Shown one piece after another: positions 37,575 through 49,171 of a stretch of 64,000 nt of DNA. The notes beneath the pieces are model-generated. The model did no database searches. It had not been told where the DNA came from and worked only from the letters and a program-made list of their open reading frames with translations. Numbering within the stretch: the first letter of the stretch is position 1; each line of letters opens with the position of its first letter. The position numbers and the translations under genes are program-made. This DNA comes from Chrysogorgia sp. JL179-B06 (taxonomy: Eukaryota > Cnidaria > Anthozoa > Scleralcyonacea > Chrysogorgiidae), in contig JAYKKM010000029.1 in NCBI GenBank assembly GCA_035772405.1, positions 531,001-595,000 on the forward strand. The letters are read 5' to 3'.

Positions 37575-39660
37575 TTCAAGTTATTTTACCATGTGGTCCA
37601 TGTGGACCAGTAGACGGAGGTTGATGGATATACTGTATAATGCTACTGACTACTCAAGTATAACAGTTTGTATTTTGATAAATAACTGCATTTTTCAGAT
37701 ATTTGTTAAATAAAAGTTTTCTAATATTAAAGAAAGTTGCAGATACACCATCAACATAGTCCTAACCCCAAACTTAACCCAAATCCTAACCCTAACTCTT
37801 ACCTTAATGCTTTATTTTAGAAATAACAGCTGATTTTAGTTTTGAATTATACTACCCATTGTCTACATGACTTTGTGTGTGACATCATTTTTGGATTTAT
37901 ATGAAACTTCACCCATTTTATTAGCTGAGCTTTCGTCCTTGACATCATTGATTGTAAAAGGACTTTGTCTTTTTACTATTCATGTTGACACTCAGGATGT
38001 CCTTAGAGTTGAATGACAGGTATATGCCATTAATAAGTATTTTTCTGTGTTTTTTTCAGTTTATAGATTTTGAACTGTTGGAGATGACAAGATATGAGTT
38101 AAGCTATGGGGATAAAGGGTTAAAATAATGCACTTACGGAGAGGCCGGAATGGTTGCTTTTGAAGAACCTTCTCAGGTAAAATTAAATAGCACACTTGGG
38201 ATGGAAATCATAATCGTAAGACAAATACCAGTTTATCTTACCAGTATACTAGTGCAACAATGCTATATCGGTATAGCATCAAAACTAATACCACCAACTA
38301 ATACAGCAACATAAAGCACTTTAATACTTTTGAGTTACAGCAAAGTGCTTTCTAATAAAGTTGGGTGGTGTATTGGTATTGTAACCATTTACATAACCAC
38401 ACTGAGCTCTAGATACTAATGTATACTTTTTGTTTCACAGACTGTCAAGGAAACACCTTGCCCACAGATGAGATGAATTCTACACCCAAATCAGTGGCAT
38501 CGTCACTTATTCCATCTTCGCCTACCACCGTACCTGCACAATTATCCTCCATACTACCTTCATCAACAACCTCACTGATGGAGGATGAGGAAGTAGTGCC
38601 AGTACAATCTTTCCATTTGATCCTGTGAACTGCTTAACTCCAGAACTTTATTGCCAGCAACTTCATGTATGTATATTTGAATGATAAGTTAGTCAATGTC
38701 ACCATTGTGCAGAAATATTACATTTCATTTCATGTGTTCATATACCAATCACACCATGTTCATTAATTATTATAAATATAATATTCAAGCAATAAACAAT
38801 TCACATGGTTGATTCACAAATTTCATGGGACATTACCGTGTACGCTTGCATGTCATGGCTACCGAGTTTGTCGGTTGACCGAGTCAAATCTGAGTCCGAG
38901 TTAAGTCCAAGTCAAATGTCTGAGTCATGTAAAATATGCTAAAAATGCTAATTATGAATTATCCATCACTAAAAACAGTTTTTCAAATGATCCCAAGGTC
39001 ACTAGCGCTCATATATGCTGATATTGCGGATTGCTGCACAAATATAGACCCTATGCACATGACCTCAAAACGTCTAATTTGTAACTGGTCACGTGACCAA
39101 CAATATTGTCGGGTTCTCCGGTTTGATAGGGTCAGTTAGGATAAATTAGGAAAATGATGAGGTAAATTTGTAAATATAATATACCTGTAGCTAAGGATCC
39201 CCTAAGGGGGGAGTGAGCTGAATATAAATTAAACATATATACAGTACAACTTGTTTTAGTGTGTTTGAAATTGTGAATCCGTAAGTTTTTAAACCTTGGG
39301 AAGATGTTGGATTTACACTACTGCTCTGAATTTAACTAATATCTGTAACTTCTTTCTTAACTTTATTTTATTCTTGGAGAGAATAAATTAGTGGCGACCC
39401 TATTTGTTTACACTTTTAAGTTTGGGGAGATACCCACTCTATGCGTTGACGCCATTATAGTTCATCTTCTTCTTAAGAGATACAGTATGTACAAGAGTGG
39501 TGGTAACCTCAGTGTGCAATAGAAAACTTAACTGGTTTTCATTCTAAACCAGAGTTGCATTACACACCATCTCATCAATTACCTGCATGGTTACCCTATA
39601 AACTGTTCACTATGTAGAATCAATCTTCCTTGCACACTAAATCAAATATTTAATAGTTAC
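37575..39660. other. Interior of the CACTA-like element, no firm gene
   Basis: A Ser/Thr/Pro-rich frame at about 38440-38628 follows a good acceptor (TTTGTTTCACAG|ACTG) and could be a decayed exon. I recognise no domain in it. The remainder is AT-rich. Confidence 0.3.
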
Positions 39661-39932
39661 AGTGACCAATGTTTTATTGGTTTAAACAACCATTATATAT
39701 TGGTACTAACCAATTCATATTGGTTACTGTAACCAAGTTAAATTTGTTAAAACAACCACAATTTAATTGGTCACAACAACAATTACCTATTGGTTGTTTT
39801 AACCTTTTAAATTTTGGTCATTTCGACCATAATATCAATTGGTTGAAATGACCAATTTTTAACTGGTTCTCTCAGACTCATTCAGAATGACTTTTTTTTT
39901 TTGGTTATTTTAACCAATCAGTTTTTACAGTG

Positions 39933-41910
39933 CACTTCACAGAACACGATAAGATTGTGGGCAAAACGAGGTCGAGAGATCATGCAAACGCGTTCTTTGG
40001 AGAAGCTCTCGTTGATGGCAGTGGTGTTAACTGGAAATACCACGAAACATTGGATAAACTGACAAAAGAGGAAATCGAAGAGATTTCACTTGATGATATC
40101 AGGAAACGCGAAAAGGAAGTAACGAAGTAAAATTCATGGCGAGTGGCAAAAAGATGAGGTATATAGAAAGAGACACCACAAAGAGATCTACACTTCTTTT
40201 TCATGAATGCAGTTTAACAATTGATACAACTCGTTTCCTCGGCAGAATCAAAACAAAATCATATACCGTGATTCGCATACTTCAAGATTAGTAATTACTG
40301 CATGTATCTCGACGAATAAATACCTGATAATGAAGATTTGCCAGACCTATGTGACTTCCAGTCATGTGACCAAACACCAATAGCAGTATCAGATGGTGCC
40401 CGAAGGGAAGTAGACCACTTCCAGTCAAGTGTTGAGCATCTTCATTACCTTAGCTTCAAAAAGACCAAACGTACTGATGCCAGAAGAAAAAAGAAAGAGG
40501 CGCAAGTATACATACATGTATCTTACGCGGATTATACAACTGGGTAGAAATGTTCCGCATCAGAGAACACTTAACAAGTTGACTGTTCCTGTTTTACATT
40601 ATTTTGTTCTTGCAAAGGCACAGTTTAGCACGAAAACGAATGAACAAAAAACAGATAATAAGTCATTATACAAAATGCAGCCTGACATGCCGTGTCAATC
40701 TCGATCAAAGCGACGGAAGAGGCCAAACAAATGAAAACGATGATGGTGGTGTAGTCAATGATGAAGAGCTGGACTATAGTGATTCTGACATTGAAGATGG
40801 TACAAGTTGTTTAGACAATGATCAATATGTGGTTCTGTTTGAAGATGATAGATAGATAGTGAAGGAAAAACCAGATATTGAAGGAAAAACCATGCAAAGT
40901 TGCTGGACTGACAACAACATATCAAACTCTGGAGAGTCTCATTAAGCAATATATTTATTATACTTGAATATTTATTACCGGCATCTAGCTAATTTGATTT
41001 GCCATGTCCAAATAACGAGTTAGAATATCCAGCGCTGGACAGTTATTTGGACTCGGCTTAGCCAATAAGTATACTCTATAAATGCATGTCGCACAATACT
41101 GCGAATTAGATATTCATGCATATGAAATTTAAATATTGATATATAGTTTGATGATAAACAAGCAACTTATGAAACTGTTTATGGACAGAACGCCTGCATG
41201 TTTAATTACTCGTCGTTTATATTTTGATATGCCTCATCATTCACGCATATACATTAGTATCTAGTACTAATTGGGGCTCGTCAGTTCGTTGAATCCGATG
41301 ACGTCCTTACGCATTTAAAAATTAGGAATATGAACATTGGAATAATGAATTTGGGATATAACAAACTACAATGAAAGTGTTGTGATGAGTAGGCAGAGTA
41401 GAAATACAAATCGAATACTCTAAAAGGTCGGTGTTACCCGAAATAGTGTGTAGGGGATCTAACGTTTCTCTTGAAGAGCCTTCGTTTCACTCTCTAACGA
41501 AAGGCCTTCGTTTATAACGTTAGAACTCCTGTACAATATTTTGGCAGCACGCAACTTTTAGAATATTAGTTTTGCAATAGTCACTGAGCTACTGAGACCC
41601 AGAAGAGGGACTGTTGCATTTCGGACTAAGAAGATGGAGATGGACTGGTCTGGTTTATGACGCATCTTTTATTGGCTGATCAAATAAATCGTTGCAAGGC
41701 AAGTTTCACGAAGGAAGTTACACGGTGCAACGATGAAAACCCTTTCTGTAATCTTTGTAAAAAGTAGCTAGAACCGAGTTCTACTAGTTGGAACTATTCC
41801 TGCAACTTGTCTCGCAATGGAGACATATTGACCGAGAGTGCGAGGTCTACAGCAAAAATTATTCTGCATATGTCCTGCCCCACGTTCTTAATTTCGTATA
41901 CAAACCGAAA
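39933..41910. other. Decayed repeat DNA right of the CACTA-like element
   Basis: This continues the repeat interrupted at 31054. Short frames at 39930-40130 (acidic and lysine-rich, ending REKEVTK), 40338-40547 and 40604-40855 (ending with an acidic EELDYSDSDIEDG tract) may be fragments of an old gene, but no domain is recognised. A Penelope relic lies at 41505-41565. Confidence 0.35.
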
Positions 41911-41958
41911 AAAGACCAAGTGCGGGATATATATATATATATCCCGCACTTGGTCTTT
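41911..41958. repeat. 48-bp perfect palindrome
   Basis: AAAGACCAAGTGCGGGAT at 41911-41928, a 12-bp (AT)n centre, and ATCCCGCACTTGGTCTTT at 41941-41958. It marks the junction where the Penelope-like homology begins and may come from a template-switching event during reverse transcription. Confidence 0.95.
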
Positions 41959-41961
41959 AGT

Positions 41962-42565
41962 TCTAACATTTCATCCTTTCAATTTTAAAGTTAAAAATAT
42001 TATTAATCGGAATTTTCACATTTTACAAAATGATCCTGAAACGTCAGCCATTTTCACCGACAACCCTTTGGTATCTTTTCGCCGTAATAAAAACATTCGT
42101 GACTCCTTAGTACATAGTGCCCTTAAACAAAATACCTCGGCACCAGCGGGAACATTTTCTTGCGGCCGTTCCCGCTGTAACACATGCGCTTTTCTCAATC
42201 CCACTACAGTTATTACTGCCCCCAAATTCGACCACACAATCCGTCATGCTTTTTCATGCACGTCCACCAACATAATTTATTGCATTTCTTGCGATAAATG
42301 CCCTAAAATCTACATCGGTGAAACTGGGCGACGTCTTTCAGACAGGTTTGCTGAACATCTTCGTTCCGTGAGGATCAATGATGGTGACAAACCTGTAGCC
42401 CGCCATTTCAACAGCTCCAACCATTTGGTTTCAGATATGAAAGTCTGTGCCATCCTTCCCATTTCCGGTTGCAACGATAACCGCAAGCGGCAAGAGAAGC
42501 GTCTCATTTTTAAACTTGGCACCACACATCCTCTTGGTCTTAACGAACGTTTTTCTTTTATTTAA
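41962..42565 (+). pseudogene. Penelope-like GIY-YIG endonuclease domain (5'-truncated ORF)
   Basis: The frame reads a linker (FHILQNDPETSAIF, then NPLVSFRRNKNIRDSLVHS), a cysteine-containing segment (CGRSRCNTC), then TNIIYCISCDKCPKIYIGET with GRRLSDRFAEHL, and ends near LGTTHPLGLNERFSFI at 42565. IIYCISC...IYIGETGRRLSDRFAEH contains the Y-x-IYIG core and the conserved arginine and histidine of the GIY-YIG nuclease fold as found in Penelope-like elements. In the family this domain nicks target DNA for target-primed reverse transcription. The N-terminal reverse transcriptase is missing, and the frame simply continues from the palindrome at 41911-41958 without a start codon of its own. Confidence 0.88.
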
Positions 42566-42870
42566 CTTCCTAAAAGTTTTTTATTATTTTAGTTTGCTTG
42601 GAACTTTTTATTATTAGCTTATGCACTTTCATTGCTTTTCAAGTCTTTGTTTCTATTATTATCGCCTAATCCCCTTGAATATTGGACCTGTCATTTTTCC
42701 CACCCCCTCAGTCTGCTTATTGATCGACTTTAAAAATAGCAAATGATTTAATTTTTCCCATCTCATTAATTATTAGTTAGTTTATTTCCCGTGCATTTGA
42801 TTGGCTACTTTCTACCTGTGACACCCTTTTGGCATTATATAAGCCCTATTTATTTTATTTCATCTCGTCT

Positions 42871-42905
42871 TACTCTGATGAAGGGCTCCGCTCGAAACGT
42901 CAGTA
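42871..42905 (+). ncRNA. Hammerhead-ribozyme-like motif in the Penelope 3' region
   Basis: TACT pairs with AGTA to form stem I. CTGATGA (42875-42881) and GAAA (42894-42897) match the hammerhead core. GGGC and GCTC can form stem II with one wobble and a bulged A. AC-GT followed by C gives a two-base-pair stem III with cleavage after C at 42901. Such very short stem III forms have been described in Penelope-like elements and are thought to work as dimers. Pairing is read by eye. Confidence 0.6.
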
Positions 42906-43004
42906 TCTCGTCACTAAATTCTTGGCAGTTTACCACCTTTTCACTTTGCTATATATTCAAAACACTGTCTACGCAGCACTCTACTTTTTATATATATATA
43001 TATA

Positions 43005-43077
43005 ACCCTGGTCTCCGAATCAACGTTTCGGCGCTCTAACCTTTGAGCTAATGAGACACGGACAGAACAGTTCGTGA
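43005..43077 (-). repeat. tRNA-derived SINE fragment
   Basis: The complement reads CTGTCCGTGTCTCATTAGCT, AAAGGTTAGAGCGCCGAAAC, then GTTGATTCGGAGACCAGGGT. It matches the intact copy at 49016-49170 but lacks the B-box half. Confidence 0.7.
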
Positions 43078-43599
43078 TTTTTCCATATACATATTAAATT
43101 CGCCGCTTTCACTTGACACCAACATGCAGACATCGCATCTAACCATAATGTGGAGCAAAGCCTCTCAAGCGCACTTCCCAAAGTAGCGAAGCGATACACA
43201 ACTTCTTGTATACAGAGGGCTTTAATAATAATTAATTAATATTAGAGAGGATTTTAATATTGTCAAATACAGATATGGAAAAAGTGACTGCCCCAACTGG
43301 GAATCGAACCCCTCCGAATCAACGTTTCGGCGCTCTAATCTTTGAGCTAATGAGGCACGGTCAGAACAGTCAGTGATTTTCCATATACATATTAAATTCG
43401 CCGCTTTCACTTAACACCAACAGGCAGACACCAACAGGCAGATATTAATTAATTATTATTAAAGCCCTCTGTAATCTGTATACAAGAAGTTGTGTATCGC
43501 TTCGCTACTTTGGGAAGTGCGCTCGAGAGGCTTTGCGATGTCTGCATGTTGGTGTCAAGTGAAAGCGGCGAATTTAATATGTATATGGAAAAATTCACG
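43072..43599. repeat. Inverted pair flanking a SINE
   Basis: Segments 43072-43243 and 43442-43599 are reverse complements, sharing CATATTAAATTCGCCGCTTT, CATGCAGACATCGC and GAAGCGATACACAACTTCTT. They enclose a minus-strand SINE at 43230-43375. Confidence 0.85.
43230..43375 (-). repeat. tRNA-derived SINE, near full length
   Basis: The complement contains TCATTAGCTCAAAGATTAGA (A box), GGGTTCGATTCCCAGTTGGG (B box), then GGCAGTCACTTTTTCCATAT and a tail ending in AT-rich TTAATTAAT. The same head and tail occur at 49016-49170. Confidence 0.8.
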
Positions 43600-44026
43600 T
43601 CGGGCTGGAGAATGCCAAAAAAAGGCCATATGCTTGTCAAGGAAAAATATTCAAAATGGCGGCCAAAATTTCAAAATGGCTGGCAATGGGCGGAGCTAGT
43701 TTTGCATGGATAATTAGCGAAATGGGGGTGACTAGGTTTGAGAGGTGATAGTTGAGTATAATTCAAAATTTTCTTTGGCATCCTAGCTACCCCTATTTAT
43801 CCTACAAGTGTACAAAAAGCTAATGGCGGGAAGTTGAGAATGAGAAATGGCAGCGATGTTGGCTATGTTCTTGTTGCTGCCCGATGGAGATAAATTGATA
43901 ATATAACCAGTTTAGGGGCATTATCAAACAATCGAAAACCATAGAATTCACCAACTGTGGTTCAAGTTTGATTAAAAAATATTTGATGTTGCCCGAACGC
44001 TCTCAGCTAGCCATGTTTTGCCTTGA
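43600..44026. other. Upstream region of the 44-47 kb gene
   Basis: No feature is recognised. AAAATGGC-type motifs repeat at 43655-43685. A promoter for the gene starting at 44027 is expected here but I cannot define one. Confidence 0.3.
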
Positions 44027-47000
44027 ATGATGTCTTCTAATAAAGCTGTATCATGGAAGCGGTTTCCCATTGGCGAACTGTCACAAAAGCGAAAACGTTT
44101 GAAAGAGGATTACTTGGAAGCCGATGCCAAATGTGTAACGTTGCAGAACGAATTGAGATGTGTTAAAAAAGACATAAATAAAGTCTCGAAAAGGGTGAGG
44201 ACAAATTATTAAATTTCTAACATAATTTTATAGTACAAATTAATTTGATAAATGCATAGATATTTGACAATGATGTACTGTGGGCCATTCCATTTAATAT
44301 TCCCCTATTGATGATAATTTCTGGCCGGTTATTAAGCCAGTCTGGAAGCTTTGATCTTTGCATTTTTCTGAGAGACGAAGGGGAAAATTTTCACATTTCT
44401 GAGGGGAGTTTGTGTCAGCACTTTGACCTTTTCTTCTTAGGGGTAAGGATTTTGATGATCATCAACCATCATGATGTCGTCCATAGGGAGATATAGGCTG
44501 GGTGACCCTTGCTACAAGGTTATCGTGGCACAGCTGTTACCTTAGATTTGATATTGTGTTTGCAAACTCTATTTTATGATTAATAGCTGCCAGCCTGCCA
44601 CTGTAACCCTAGGCCTATAGGGTTCTGGTTACCCTGTCATCAAGCTCTTTTTTTGATATTGGTATTCAGTATTTTATTTCAATACTGCAAAAGCCCATTA
44701 ACACGAGTATTATCATAATTAAATTATTAGATTGATCGTGACAAGGAAAAGTTAGCTGAATTGAATGCAAGTGAGCAGTTGTTTTCTGAAAACCGACAAA
44801 GACTTGAACCAAAGACATTTGCAGGATTTTCGAAACGGAAGCAAACAATTAGACAGATGGCACCATCAAAACTATGCCTGGAGAACTCTGAGAAGTTATC
44901 CACTGATATACCAGTCAGGTCAGCCCAGAGAAGACGTAAAGAAACCATAGCTGCTGCCAAAAGTATTCATGGAGATAGTGATCAAGGTAATGATTAATAT
45001 AATGATTAAGGTCCACTCCTTGATAAGCATTGTACATAAAATCACTGTTAGTTTTGGTAATTAATGCTTGCAGACACCATGTAGCCTTTTCCCAATTCTA
45101 TTAAAATTCTCTTAAAATCTGTACTCATTTGATTTTGTTTAGGCAGCAAAGCTGCCCTTGATGGTTTGTGGGTAACTTTGATGAATGCATGTTCCCAACA
45201 GCAGCTGCAAACATATCTTGAAGCATCGCCCAAAATGCAAAGTATTATTCCCATGGTAGTTAAAACCCAAACTAAAAAATATGAAGATAGCCATGACAAC
45301 TTGGTAAGAAGCTTAAAAGTACTTTATGGAAAGGGACTTCTCTCAAAGGAAAAATACAAAGCTGTATGTAGAAGTATAGTCCCATTAACATCTACAGAGT
45401 CTAATCCATTGGTGACTACTACAAAACTGGTATATTATGACAAATTAATTGCATTTGTTAAATCTGTGGACATTGACAACATCAAAGACTTTTCTTTTGA
45501 CTTTTGTCAAGGCTTAGAAACTTTTGAAGATCAAGTCCGTGGGTCTTATAGAGATCTGTGTAGTTACCTGTTAGTATTAGCAGAGCTGTATATTCTAATT
45601 GATCAAGAATTAGGGTCTAAGTCCTTCATTAAGCATTTTGGGAGTTTGCCAGTATACCACTTTAGGATTGCATTAGTGCTGATGGTGCTCCCTTCGGCAA
45701 AGACGAGGAGGCTACAGCATGGCTTGTATCTTTCGTTAATGCTGCACTACATATTCAGAGTGATAGTGATAATTTTATCATATGTGGGGCTAACTGTTCT
45801 GAAAGCCACATAGGAATGCAAAGATATGCGAAAAAATTAGTGAGTGAGATTTCATTAATTGAAAAACAGTCATATACTGTTGCTGGGTATTTAGTTAGAT
45901 TCTCTGTAGAACTAATCCCTAGTGATATGAAGTGGCTTTCCATTATGGCAGGAGAGCTTAATAATGCAGCATATTTCTTTTCTCCATTTGGTAATGTAAA
46001 TGAAGCTAACAAATCTACTAGAAATGGGTCTTTAGGTACCCATGGGATTATGAAGTGAGAATTAAGTCAGCAGAAAATGTTGCCAAGAAAAGGGAAACTC
46101 TAAGTAAATGTAAGCTGTCTGATGCAAACAAACGAAGTAAGCTACTGAATTTTATTAGAGGGCAGGATTCTAGGCAGGAGCATAAACCCCTTTTAGGCAA
46201 GCTGATTGACAATGGATTTGCAGAGCCACTCCACAACAGTAACAATGCCTGGGGAAACTTACATAATATCATGTTGGAAATTGCTGTAGCTAAGTCACAC
46301 ATTCCACCTAGTTCCACAGACATCAATAGTTTGCCCATTCAATGCAATTTCATTAGATTTTTGACAGTACTGAAGAACACCTTACGTGTCACTAGGCTGG
46401 TAAAAAAGCTCAAACACTGGTTTAACGAAGGTCGAAAGAAGTCATTTGCCTACCGATTCACTGGAAAAGAAACAAAACAATTTTGCCAACAATTTGCATT
46501 TCTATTGCAAAGCCTTAGTGACAACAATGATCCTCCAGAATTGAAACAGAAAATTTCAGCCTTAAATTTCTGTTGCATACAGCTTCGAGATGCTACTGCA
46601 TATTTTTCACGTGTCATGATTAAGGAAGATGAAGTTGAGAAATGTAAACAAACCTGCCAGTATTTCTTTAACATATATTCACTCATGTTAAGGTCAGTAA
46701 CACCAACAGTATGGACCATAGGCTATGCCATACCAGCACATTTAAAAGTCCTGTTTTATAGATATGGAATGGGTTTAGGCATTAATAGTATGCAGGGGAG
46801 GGAGGCAAAACATGTTCGGCTTTCGCAATTTGCTAAACACTCGACCAAATCTACCAGGTGGGCCATGGTTTTGCGGCATGATTTCATTTCCAATGTATGG
46901 ATTCGCAAGCAAGACCCCACTTATTGTAACTATACAAAGCATGAGCACTGTTACATACCTAAGGAAATAGTCTTAGATACATTCTGCTACTGTGGTTTTC

Positions 47001-47116
47001 CTTTTGATCAACAAGTTAGAGAGTGTGCTATTTGTTCTTCACCTATGTATAAGGCAATTGCTAGGAGCGCTATATCTGGAGTCTTAGAAAATACACTGAT
47101 TACACAGGGAAATTAA
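44027..47116 (+). pseudogene. Three-exon gene of an unrecognised repeat family, two frameshifts
   Basis: Exons at 44027-44194, 44731-44986 and 45143-47116 have consensus GT-AG borders and compatible phases (0, then 1). Exon 1 and 2 encode a lysine/arginine-rich coiled coil (SQKRKRLKEDYLEADAKCVT). Exon 3 is long and carries ISADGAPFGKDEEATAWLVS, ICGANCSESH, MAGELNNAAYFFSPFGN, EPLHNSNNAW, YGMGLGINSMQGREAKH and RWAMVLRHDFISNVWIR, then CYCGFPF and a CAICSSPM cysteine cluster. A one-base change near 45690 and another near 46050 break exon 3, so the copy is probably dead. I recall similar proteins as multicopy sequences in cnidarian genomes, often annotated as uncharacterised. A transposase-like role is a guess based on copy number and a conserved D/E/H-rich core. 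Function is not known to me. Confidence 0.6.
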
Positions 47117-48312
47117 TAGCTGTTAAGCATATGTTCAGTTAGTTGTTGACATGTTGTTAAGTTTGAACAGCTCTAGGAAACTTTGTGTTCCAAAGTATTA
47201 TTGGCTCATCTAGATCAGTATTGGTTTAACACCCATATTTTGTTATTAAATATTTCGACAAAAGAAAAACAGCTGGCCGGAAGATGTGATAAAACGATAG
47301 ACTGTAACACTCATTTGTAGCCAATGATATTTTCCAGCACAGACCTAGCAGCTGCACAGACGTAGCAGACATTTGGGAAGAAATCTTAAATCTAACAAAA
47401 TGGCATTGCTGATTGTTGGTTTGCATATGATTATATGAAATGACTAGCAGCAGCTTTTATATGTTGCATTGTTGTAAATACCATAAATATCTATTTGATG
47501 TTTAATTATATTTATTAAATATATTAATAAATGTTATCTTTGCATGAAGAATCATGTTCATTTTTCAAGATAAAAGACCTACTGTAGCTTGTGTCATGGC
47601 ATGACCCATCTCAATGTTTCTACAGTATGGTGGGCATAATTCCTGATGATAGCATAACATCTCTAAAACCACCATCAAATGCTTGTAGTAAAACCCAATG
47701 GAATTATTCCATGAGTCTTGACTGTTCGACAACGAACATTGAAATGTCAACAAATACAATAAAAACAACTATTTTTAACAATAAGAATCTTGGTAGGTTC
47801 ATGTCAGCCTGAAAAATAGTGAAAACAATTAAAAATTGGAGAAATGTCCCTCAAGGATTGCTATTATACTTTGACAAAGGGCTGCTTGGAATGTTGTTTG
47901 ATTTCACTATTGTCTGGCCGACATGAACCTACCGAAATTATTTTTATAGGAAGATGGTGTCTGACACTGTAATTATTTTGAATGCTATAGTCACTTGAAA
48001 CACCACCCCCCCCCCCCCCCCCCCCCCCACCCCGCACACAGACCTTGGGTATACCTTCTGAAGAGTGGGAGACAATCACTTTGTTCACACAAGCTAATTA
48101 AAAGGGGACAATCTTGTTTTGCACAAGTATAAAGAAAATGCCCCAGGTATGCCCAAGGTGAGGTGGGTAGGTGGTGACAATTCATCTGACTAGATCTTGC
48201 ATTTCCACATAGTTAATACTTCAAAACCGAGAATCACTCAGCCAAAAGTGTACAGTGGCCACTTGAAGGCTCTGTTCAAAGAGTTTTATGGTGCACAATA
48301 ATATATGGTTTA
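47117..48312. other. Non-coding stretch with a poly-C tract
   Basis: A 22-base C run lies at 48006-48027. Otherwise AT-rich DNA without a recognised gene, separating the convergent reading frames at 44027-47116 and 48313-48918. Confidence 0.45.
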
Positions 48313-48918
48313 CTACAAAATATGCTGAGGCACCCCAGATGCATTCCAAAATCCATAGCAGATTGTGACCTTGATTGTTTCTTGGGATTTCGAATACGTT
48401 AATAGAAGTGGTATGTCCGGTAAAATAATTCCTTTACAGAACGAGCCATCTTTCATACGTTTAAAAAAAATATCTTCCTCTTGCAAAGTGGGACTACTTT
48501 TGTTGACAACATGCAAAATCCAAACAGTAGCAAGTGGTACCTGGAGGTTATCGACACAACGCGTACTCTTTGCAACCGTGCCATAATTGCCCTTCAAAAC
48601 TGTTTGCTTCAGCAAATCGAACACTTCTTGAGCCATGTTTCGGATAAAAAAAATTTTCCATGGACGAGCTAACGATGTTACAGCCTTCATTCTCCTATGG
48701 ACAATTTTGTTCCAGCGCAGCAATTCTCTTGATAAAATTGGGTACATTGGAGCAACATAAAACATACAAACGTCCTCTCCTTCCCAAATGTATTTCTTAA
48801 CTACTTCCTTAGACCGAGTGAGAACTTCGGAACATATTTTCCCAGCAATATCTTTGTTTTTCGCACCTTTAAAATAATCATTTACGAGGTCATGCAAACC
48901 AACAATTAACGACGCCAT
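48313..48918 (-). CDS. Unrecognised 201-codon reading frame
   Basis: From the ATG at 48918 the frame encodes a basic, mostly helical protein (MASLIVGLHDLVNDYFKGAK, later YIWEGEDVCMFYVAPMYPIL and RRMKAVTSLARPWKIFFIRN). There is no signal peptide or obvious domain. The length of uninterrupted frame in AT-rich DNA and the non-biased composition favour real coding ancestry. It is convergent with the gene at 44027-47116 and could belong to the same mobile element, but I found no terminal repeats enclosing the two. It may also be a first exon of something longer. Confidence 0.4.
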   Translation of the reverse strand: MASLIVGLHDLVNDYFKGAKNKDIAGKICSEVLTRSKEVVKKYIWEGEDVCMFYVAPMYPILSRELLRWNKIVHRRMKAVTSLARPWKIFFIRNMAQEVFDLLKQTVLKGNYGTVAKSTRCVDNLQVPLATVWILHVVNKSSPTLQEEDIFFKRMKDGSFCKGIILPDIPLLLTYSKSQETIKVTICYGFWNASGVPQHIL

Positions 48919-49015
48919 TTTGTTAGATTTAAGATTTCTGCCCGAAGTCCACCCGCAAGCGCGGGCAGCTTTTTAAAATTAAGTGGCCGAATATCCGGGT
49001 GTTCCAGCCCGGCGT

Positions 49016-49170
49016 GATTACTGACTGTTCTGACCGTGTCTCATTAGCTCAAAGGTTAGAGCGCAGAAACGTTGATTCGGAGACCAGGGTTCGATTCCCG
49101 GTTGCGGCAGTCACTTTTTCCATATATGTATTTGACAATATTAAATCCTCTCTAATATTAATTAATTATT
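49016..49170 (+). repeat. tRNA-derived SINE, full length
   Basis: TCATTAGCTCAAAGGTTAGA (A box) and GGGTTCGATTCCCGGTTG (B box) are spaced as in a tRNA. They are followed by GGCAGTCACTTTTTCCATAT and an AT-rich tail ending TTAATTAATTATT. The same family as 43230-43375. It cannot fold into a full tRNA cloverleaf, so it is not a tRNA gene. Confidence 0.82.
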
Positions 49171-49171
49171 C

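Larger units (their letters stand above)
31055..39932. mobile_element. 8.9-kb CACTA/EnSpm-like element with nested insertions
   Basis: Both ends read CACTGTAAAAACTGATTGG (inverted) and are flanked by CA on each side (31053-31054 and 39933-39934), a 2-bp target duplication as reported for animal EnSpm elements. The first 430 bp and last 270 bp are packed with AACCAATT / AATTGGTT subterminal repeats. Inside are one transposase exon remnant (31838-31996, minus), two large palindromes and a MITE. The rest of the transposase is missing, so this copy is non-autonomous or decayed. Confidence 0.8.
41959..42960 (+). mobile_element. 5'-truncated Penelope-like retroelement
   Basis: Only the C-terminal endonuclease region and the 3' untranslated part are present. 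The reverse transcriptase domain is absent, as expected for a 5'-truncated copy. The tail carries a hammerhead-like motif (42871-42905) and the TTGGCAGTTTACCACCTTTT sequence that recurs at several other places in the window. Confidence 0.85.

Noticed and set aside
49016..49100. Possible functional tRNA gene
   Set aside because: A and B boxes are good but acceptor and anticodon arms do not pair, and other copies share a 3' tail, so it is a SINE.
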